From contig JACMLM010000007.1 in NCBI GenBank assembly GCA_014379595.1, positions 20,304 through 84,303 of the forward strand: DNA of 64,000 bases, written 5' to 3'. The stretch comes from Anaerolineales bacterium. GTDB taxonomy: Bacteria; Chloroflexota; Anaerolineae; Anaerolineales; Villigracilaceae. The notes under the pieces are model-generated. The model saw only the letters and a list, made by a program, of their open reading frames with translations, did not search any database and was not told the DNA's origin. The position numbers and the translations under genes were made by a program. Below are positions 58,300-64,000 of the stretch, piece after piece (within the stretch, counting starts at the first letter, position 1; every line of letters starts with the position of its first letter).

Positions 58300-61200
58300 A
58301 TGAAAACCATCTCCCATCCATCCAAGATCATATTTTGGCTCTCAATTTTTTCACTTTTGGGAGTCAGCGCCACTTCACCCACCTCTGTTAATGATATTTC
58401 TGTTACTAAAAAATCACAGCAAATACAAGCAGGAAACATTGTCTTCGCTGTGATTGGAGATTATGGTCTCGCTGGTCAAAATGAAGCGGATGTAGCAAAT
58501 CTAGTAAAAGGCTGGAATCCAGATTTTATCGTTACTGTTGGAGATAATAATTATCCACATGGCGCAGACAGCACCATTGATGCAAACATCGGCCAGTATT
58601 ATCATGATTATATTTTCCGCTATAAAGGCAAATATGGAAATGGCTCAACAACTGATAGATTTTTCCCCGCGCTTGGCAACCATGATTGGGATCAAAATAA
58701 CGGCAGACAGCAGGAACTCTACTTTACCTTACCCGGGAATGAAAGGTACTATAATTTTATTCAAGGTCCAGTCCATTTCTTTGTACTCAACAGCAATTCA
58801 ACTGAGCCAGATGGTGTCAACGTTAATTCGAAACAAGCAAAATGGCTAAAAAAAGAATTGGCTGCATCAACTTCAGAATTTAATATTGTTATTTTGCATC
58901 ATTCGCCATATTCATCAGGTGCCCATGGTTCCACCAGCTATATGCAGTGGCCTTTCAAGACCTGGGGGGCAGATGCGGTTTTATCCGGTCACGATCACAT
59001 ATATGAACGAATTCTTGTTGATGGCTTCCCATATTTTGTAAATGGAGTTGGCGGCGCTGAGTTATATCACTATCAGACAATCCTGCCAGAAAGCCAGGTG
59101 CGATTTAATCAGGATTATGGTGCAATGCGTGTGGAAGCCAGTAGCGCATCCATGAAGTTTCAATTCTTCACGCGGGCTGGCATTCTGATAGATGAACACA
59201 TAATCGGCAAAACCATACCGAGTGTTGTTTCCATGGCACGTGTCCATCCAAATCCATCCAATACGGCTATCGTGGACTTTACTGTCACACTCTCGGAACC
59301 AGTCACAGGAGTAGATGTATCTGACTTTATACTGACATCAACGACCATAAACGCATCCATCTCCGCCGTTAACGGGTCTGGCAGTACATACATTGTCTCA
59401 GCCCAAACAGGCACCGGTGACGGCACTCTGCATCTTGATCTAATTGACGATGACAGTATCGCCAGTAGTTTTGGCGCCAAACTCGGTGATACAGGTGTTG
59501 GAAATGGGAATTTTATTAATGGTGAAACTTATAATATTGATAAGGCTACGCCAAGCATAGTTTCCATTGTTCGTGCCAATTCGAATCCAACCAGCGCTGC
59601 TAATGTGGATTTCATCGCCACTTTCTCTGAACCAGTCACTGGTGTAGATACCTCTGATTTTAGCCTGGCATCCGCAGCTTCAGGCGGCGCAGTGATCAAC
59701 AGTGTCAACGGTGCAAACAATACATATACCATTTCAGTTAACACAGGCTCTGGCGACAATTCGCTCCGCCTTGATTTTATAGATAACGACAGTATTACAG
59801 ATATTGCAGGTAATATGCCAGGTGGTTTAGGCGCTGGCAACGGCAACTATGGTAACGGTGAAACTTATGACATACACAAATCTACACCGAGTGTTCTTTC
59901 CATAGTCCGCGCAAATTCCAACCTTATTAATACTTCAAATGCAGATTTTATCGTTACATTCTCTGAGCTTGTGACTGGGGTGGATGTATCTGATTTCAAC
60001 ATAATTGCATCTACTATTAGCGGAGCATTTATTAACAGCGTAAGCGGCTCAGGCAATATTTACACTGTTTCTACATATACTGGCTCTAGCGATGGTGTTT
60101 TAAGACTTGAGTTGATTGATAATGACACTATTATTAATGGGTCTGGAGTCGCACTCGGCAATATAGGTATTGGCAATGGTAATTTCACAAATAGTGAAAC
60201 ATATACAATTGACAAAACCGCGCCAATCGTCACCTCCATCATTCGAGCGAGTGCTAACCCGTCCAGCGCTCCTACTGTGGATTTCATTGTTACATTTTCT
60301 GAAGCAGTGTCCGGAGTGGATCTATCTGATTTTAGTTTGAGTACTACCAATATTAGCAATGCATCCATCAACAACATAAATAATGCTAATCCATTCTATA
60401 TCGTTACAGTCAATACTGGAGTTGGTACAGGCGCTATCCGCCTTGATCTAACAGATGACGATAGCATTACGGATCTCGCAGGCAACAAGCTAGGAGGCGC
60501 AGGTGCAAGTAATGCGAATTTCATGAATGGCGAAACTTTTAGCATTGAAAAATCCTTCCCAAGTGTGACTTCTATTATTCGTGCCAGTAATAATCCATCT
60601 AACGCACCCACTATTGATTTCATTGTCACGTTTTCTGAATCAGTCAATGGAGTTGATGCATCTGATTTTAGTTTAAGTACTAGCAACATCATCAATGCCT
60701 CTGTTCGCAGCGTGGCTAACTTTGATCCATTCTACATAGTGACTGTAAACACTGGCATTGGCGCAGGCACAATCCGCCTTGATCTATCAGATGATGACAG
60801 TATTAGTAATTTAGCAGGCAACAGGCCGGGAGGTCCAGGTGTTGGAAACGGGAACTTCGTCAACGGTGAAAGCTTTAACATTGCGAAGAATTCTGTTAAT
60901 TTCCAATCACCAACACTTCGAGAACCTAAGCGTAATTTCCTAACGAATAATCCCATGGTTAATTTTTCATGGGCAAAAGTGCGAGATGCTCAGGGCTATG
61001 AAATCACAATAGCAACAGATAGCAATTTCTCTCAGATTATTTCAAATCAGGTTGTCGCAGGACTATCTTTCACAACTGGGTTACCGCTATATGATGGAAT
61101 TTATTATTGGCGTGTTCGAGCATATGATACTAATCTTCAACCAGGGAAATTTAGCCCCAGCAACTCCTTCACAATTGACACAGCCCCGCCATCCGCACCC

Positions 61201-61464
61201 ATTTTGCTCACCCCTATTGATAATCTTACGATCAGCAGGAAACCTAAATTCAGCTGGGAAAAACTCGATGCCGCTACAAAATATCAAATTGAAATTGATA
61301 ACAATTCTGATTTCTCCAGTCCGGAATGGGCCGCGTTAAGAGAAGAAACAAAATATCAGGCGTCTTTTATCAGAAGAGGAACTTACTTCTGGCGTGTACG
61401 AGCAAGAGATATGGCTGGAAACTGGGGCAATTGGTCACCAGCATTTAGATTTACGTTCCCTTGA
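58300..61464 (+). CDS. Secreted metallophosphoesterase with Ig-like repeats and FnIII-like C-terminal domains
   Basis: VIGDYGLAGQNEADVANLVKGW..VGDNNYP..LGNHDWD..LHHSPYSSG..SGHDHIYER; five ~112-aa repeats (VTSIIRASNNPSNAPTIDFIVTFSESVNGVDASDF..); ORF is open from 58279, signal peptide fits ATG 58300. Confidence 0.88.
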   Translation: MKTISHPSKIIFWLSIFSLLGVSATSPTSVNDISVTKKSQQIQAGNIVFAVIGDYGLAGQNEADVANLVKGWNPDFIVTVGDNNYPHGADSTIDANIGQYYHDYIFRYKGKYGNGSTTDRFFPALGNHDWDQNNGRQQELYFTLPGNERYYNFIQGPVHFFVLNSNSTEPDGVNVNSKQAKWLKKELAASTSEFNIVILHHSPYSSGAHGSTSYMQWPFKTWGADAVLSGHDHIYERILVDGFPYFVNGVGGAELYHYQTILPESQVRFNQDYGAMRVEASSASMKFQFFTRAGILIDEHIIGKTIPSVVSMARVHPNPSNTAIVDFTVTLSEPVTGVDVSDFILTSTTINASISAVNGSGSTYIVSAQTGTGDGTLHLDLIDDDSIASSFGAKLGDTGVGNGNFINGETYNIDKATPSIVSIVRANSNPTSAANVDFIATFSEPVTGVDTSDFSLASAASGGAVINSVNGANNTYTISVNTGSGDNSLRLDFIDNDSITDIAGNMPGGLGAGNGNYGNGETYDIHKSTPSVLSIVRANSNLINTSNADFIVTFSELVTGVDVSDFNIIASTISGAFINSVSGSGNIYTVSTYTGSSDGVLRLELIDNDTIINGSGVALGNIGIGNGNFTNSETYTIDKTAPIVTSIIRASANPSSAPTVDFIVTFSEAVSGVDLSDFSLSTTNISNASINNINNANPFYIVTVNTGVGTGAIRLDLTDDDSITDLAGNKLGGAGASNANFMNGETFSIEKSFPSVTSIIRASNNPSNAPTIDFIVTFSESVNGVDASDFSLSTSNIINASVRSVANFDPFYIVTVNTGIGAGTIRLDLSDDDSISNLAGNRPGGPGVGNGNFVNGESFNIAKNSVNFQSPTLREPKRNFLTNNPMVNFSWAKVRDAQGYEITIATDSNFSQIISNQVVAGLSFTTGLPLYDGIYYWRVRAYDTNLQPGKFSPSNSFTIDTAPPSAPILLTPIDNLTISRKPKFSWEKLDAATKYQIEIDNNSDFSSPEWAALREETKYQASFIRRGTYFWRVRARDMAGNWGNWSPAFRFTFP
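59221..60897 (+). repeat. Five tandem Ig-like domain-coding repeats (~333-336 bp each)
   Basis: Equivalent codons at 59221, 59554, 59890, 60226, 60562. Confidence 0.85.
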
Positions 61465-61500
61465 GCCTCTATGATCAAAATATCGAGTGAAACGATATTG

Positions 61501-61528
61501 AATATTTATGATATTTTTCTAGTATATT
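61501..61528. promoter_or_regulatory. 28-bp operator-like sequence, copy 2 (upstream of sufR-like gene)
   Basis: AATATTTATGATATTTTTCTAGTATATT identical to 58032-58059. Confidence 0.8.
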
Positions 61529-61555
61529 GACAGGGTCTTTTAGGGCTGTTATACT
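61527..61555 (+). promoter_or_regulatory. Promoter of sufR-like gene
   Basis: TTGACA-17 nt-TATACT; predicted TSS coincides with ATG 61562. Confidence 0.85.
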
Positions 61556-61561
61556 GCGAAA

Positions 61562-62185
61562 ATGAAATCCACGCGTGACAAGATTTTACAAACTTTACTG
61601 CAAAAGCCTCGTTCTACTATTAATGCACTGGCTGAAGCGGTTGGGATTAATCCCATTTCTGTGCGGCATCACCTCACCAACCTGCAAATGGAGGGTCTGG
61701 TCGAAGGCCAGGAGCAACGTCATGGTGTGGGACGTCCGCGTTTGGTATATATCCTGACCAACGAGGGAATGGAACGTTTCCCTACCCGTTACATGCAGTT
61801 GACAACACGCCTGCTGACGCAAATGAAAGAAACCATGCCAGGGCCAGTTGTGGCAAAACTATTTAGCCAGATCGCAGAAGATGTTGCCAGCCAATATTCC
61901 ACTGACATGAAAAACCTAAGTATGGAAGAACGCCTTGACTTTGTCAAAGAGATGTTAGGACATGAAGGTTTTACAGTAGAATGGGAAAAGAAAGACGGGC
62001 AGTATCAGATACACGAAATTTCCTGTCCTTATTATCAAATTGGTATGGCTCACCCTGAAGTGTGTACAGTAGATCAAACTCTTATTTCAAAAATGCTGGC
62101 CCTACCTGCAAATAAAGTGCAATGTATTTTAGACGGCGCGGCACACTGCACGTACGTTGTTCAACCAGCTCTAACGGCAAAGTAA
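61562..62185 (+). CDS. sufR: SufR-like winged-helix Fe-S regulator
   Basis: LLQKPRSTINALAEAVGINPISVRHHLTNLQMEGLVEGQEQRHGVGRPRLVYILT; four C-terminal Cys (C-X12-C-X19-C-X7-C). Confidence 0.82.
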   Translation: MKSTRDKILQTLLQKPRSTINALAEAVGINPISVRHHLTNLQMEGLVEGQEQRHGVGRPRLVYILTNEGMERFPTRYMQLTTRLLTQMKETMPGPVVAKLFSQIAEDVASQYSTDMKNLSMEERLDFVKEMLGHEGFTVEWEKKDGQYQIHEISCPYYQIGMAHPEVCTVDQTLISKMLALPANKVQCILDGAAHCTYVVQPALTAK

Positions 62186-62211
62186 ATTTACACAAAATAT
62201 AAAGAGGAAAA

Positions 62212-62559
62212 ATGACTGAACCCGAAATCAAAGAAATCCAGTGGACTCTCCACACAACTCACCCTGAGCGAGTGCCCGAAGTACGCGCCAGACTTTCCGA
62301 GGTGATTGATCCTGAAATTGGAATGAACATCATCCAGCTGGGACTGATCCGCGATGTTGAAATCGAGAACGATATGGCTCGCTTGAAAATGATCTTAACT
62401 ACGCCTTTCTGTCCCTATGGTCCTGCAATGATCGAAATGACCAAAGCTAAGGCACTCGAAGGACTCAACATGCCTGTCACCATTGAAATGGGCATGGACG
62501 TGTGGGATTTCGCAATGATGGAAGACCCGTCCGCTTTGGATTGGGGAATGTATAATTAA
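62212..62559 (+). CDS. sufT: DUF59 / metal-sulfur cluster assembly factor (SufT-like)
   Basis: VIDPEIGMNIIQLGLIRDVEIEND..LTTPFCPYGPAMIEMT. Confidence 0.87.
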   Translation: MTEPEIKEIQWTLHTTHPERVPEVRARLSEVIDPEIGMNIIQLGLIRDVEIENDMARLKMILTTPFCPYGPAMIEMTKAKALEGLNMPVTIEMGMDVWDFAMMEDPSALDWGMYN

Positions 62560-62577
62560 GTTAAACCACTTGACACC

Positions 62578-62612
62578 AAAAACGCCAATCCACTTTCGGA
62601 TTGGCGTTTTTT
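62578..62612. terminator. Intrinsic terminator after sufR-sufT
   Basis: AACGCCAATCC-ACTTTC-GGATTGGCGTTTTTT. Confidence 0.87.
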
Positions 62613-62678
62613 CTTTATCATATCTACAAAGTCGGCCTAAATGGGAATATAATCAATTAACAAATAGGTGAAATCAAT

Positions 62679-62945
62679 ATGAACACAATCAAACCATTCG
62701 AAAAAATATCGTCACAGTTTCAAATTTCTCGCGAAAGCGCGAAGTATTTTCTTGGACGTGTGCAGAAAAGTTTCAAAACAGAGAAACCTACGCATAAATT
62801 GATCATGGAATTTATTGATGCGCAGGGTCTTGAATTCCTGCTTACTCCCTACGAAATTGCAGCTCTGATGAACGAAAGCGGCGTATGGGCGTACCCATTA
62901 ATTACGGAACCTCCTATCATCGTGGATGATGAAGATATACCATAA
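62679..62945 (+). CDS. Hypothetical protein
   Basis: 88 aa ORF followed by terminator hairpin. Confidence 0.5.
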   Translation: MNTIKPFEKISSQFQISRESAKYFLGRVQKSFKTEKPTHKLIMEFIDAQGLEFLLTPYEIAALMNESGVWAYPLITEPPIIVDDEDIP

Positions 62946-62966
62946 AATCGGCAAGCCTTTTTGTTC

Positions 62967-62992
62967 GGATTGCGGACTAAAGTCCGCAATCC
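62967..62992. terminator. Intrinsic terminator
   Basis: GGATTGCGGACT-AA-AGTCCGCAATCC followed by AACTTTTT. Confidence 0.8.
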
Positions 62993-63019
62993 AACTTTTT
63001 ACATATGGTGACATAACAA

Positions 63020-63050
63020 AACAGGATGACATGAAGACGTCATCCTGTTT
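63020..63050. terminator. Terminator-like hairpin downstream of cyclophilin gene
   Basis: AACAGGATGAC-ATGAAGAC-GTCATCCTGTT. Confidence 0.65.
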
Positions 63051-63064
63051 CGTTGTTATATTTT

Positions 63065-63787
63065 CTATTGTTGTGTAATCGTAACTGATTCTATTGCATC
63101 CCCTTCAAACGATGGACTCTGGTCTGGGTCACGGCGTGTAATGGCGTTAACTACATCCATGCCTTCAATCACTTGGCCGAAGATAGTGTACCCTCCATTC
63201 AAAAATTCCTGAGGGCCATATGTGATGAAAAATTGGCTGCCATTTGTATCAGGGCCTGCGTTCGCCATGGCGACCACCCCATCCTTATCAAAAGTTAAGT
63301 CGCTATTTTCATTCACAAATTCATAACCAGGTCCGCCGCCGCCTGTACCATCGGGATCACCACCCTGCGCCATGAATCCTTCAAGCACGCGGTGGAAGGT
63401 TACACCATTATAAAATCCCTTGCATGCGAGAAACACAAAACTGTTGACTGTGATCGGCGCTTTGTCAGGGTATAACTGAATAACAAACTCACCACCGTTT
63501 GCCATTTTGAATGCGGCCAAATATTGTTTCGACTCATCGATCAATAGTGGCGGTGCTTCGTTGTATTGGTCTGCTGCAGCAATCGAATCGAACGCCCCAC
63601 AGGCAGGCGAACCTTCATCGACATTGGCAGCATTTGGCTGCACTTGTGAGGGTGTAGGTTGCGGCTTGGGAATATAGGGCCATGCAATAATTCCTATCAC
63701 AATCAGGATCACAGCAATCGCAATATATTGGATCGTCTTTTCAGATTTCTGTGCTTCGACCTTGTTCACTTTTTTCTTGTTTGCCAT
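63065..63787 (-). CDS. Membrane-anchored cyclophilin-type peptidylprolyl isomerase
   Basis: N-terminal TM; FHRVLEGFMAQGGDPDGTGGGGPGYEF, ANAGPDTNGSQFFI. Confidence 0.93.
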   Translation of the reverse strand: MANKKKVNKVEAQKSEKTIQYIAIAVILIVIGIIAWPYIPKPQPTPSQVQPNAANVDEGSPACGAFDSIAAADQYNEAPPLLIDESKQYLAAFKMANGGEFVIQLYPDKAPITVNSFVFLACKGFYNGVTFHRVLEGFMAQGGDPDGTGGGGPGYEFVNENSDLTFDKDGVVAMANAGPDTNGSQFFITYGPQEFLNGGYTIFGQVIEGMDVVNAITRRDPDQSPSFEGDAIESVTITQQ

Positions 63788-63902
63788 TCTATTCTCTCCT
63801 TATATAAATTTACCCATATTATAACAACCTTGCGCACACGCGGGTTTCCTTGTATGCTTATAGTATCGTCAAAGTAAATCTGCTATATTTTCGGGAGATC
63901 TA

Positions 63903-64000
63903 ATGGATGAGTTGAAATATGAACTGCTCGCGGAAGTTTACGGGCGCATGGAAGCCGAGTTAATAAAAAGCTATCTTGAGGCAAACAGTATAGATGTGGA
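63903..64000 (+). CDS. Truncated CDS at window edge, DUF2007-like
   Basis: ATG 63903 MDELKYELLAEVYGRMEAELIKSYLEANSIDV..; open to window end. Confidence 0.5.
   Translation, partial: MDELKYELLAEVYGRMEAELIKSYLEANSIDV

Overview
The window is about 64 kb of a bacterial chromosome. Gene content suggests a Chloroflexota/Anaerolineae-like organism, but this is inference only. In order it contains: (1) the tail of a CDS, then a minus-strand polysaccharide cluster (~0.4-18.3 kb) with membrane GT-like proteins, GT2s, a compact cassette (sugar-phosphate cyclase, SDR, NeuB-like, ThDP-dependent carboligase-like) and a CDP-3,6-dideoxyhexose pathway (RfbF/G/H/E-like plus epimerases); (2) a membrane pyrophosphatase; (3) an FhaA/FhaB/FtsW-PBP morphogenesis locus in which the PBP domain appears to have lost its catalytic motifs; (4) housekeeping genes (SOD, ferredoxin, MsrB, cyclophilins, MASE1-GAF-GGDEF, MalQ, GlgA, PPK2, HisS and an adjacent tRNA-His); (5) a TIR + nSTAND-WD40 gene pair with its own consensus promoter and a matched glycine/isoleucine-rich motif at the TIR C-terminus and the STAND N-terminus; (6) a full SUF Fe-S operon facing a SufR-like regulator + SufT, the two units sharing an identical 28-bp operator-like sequence that abuts a TTGACA-17-TATA(A/C)T promoter in each case. 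The strongest leads are the TIR/nSTAND-WD40 module (16 WD40 units of exactly 123 bp), the shared suf operator, the FtsW-pseudotranspeptidase fusion and the dideoxysugar/carboligase cluster.
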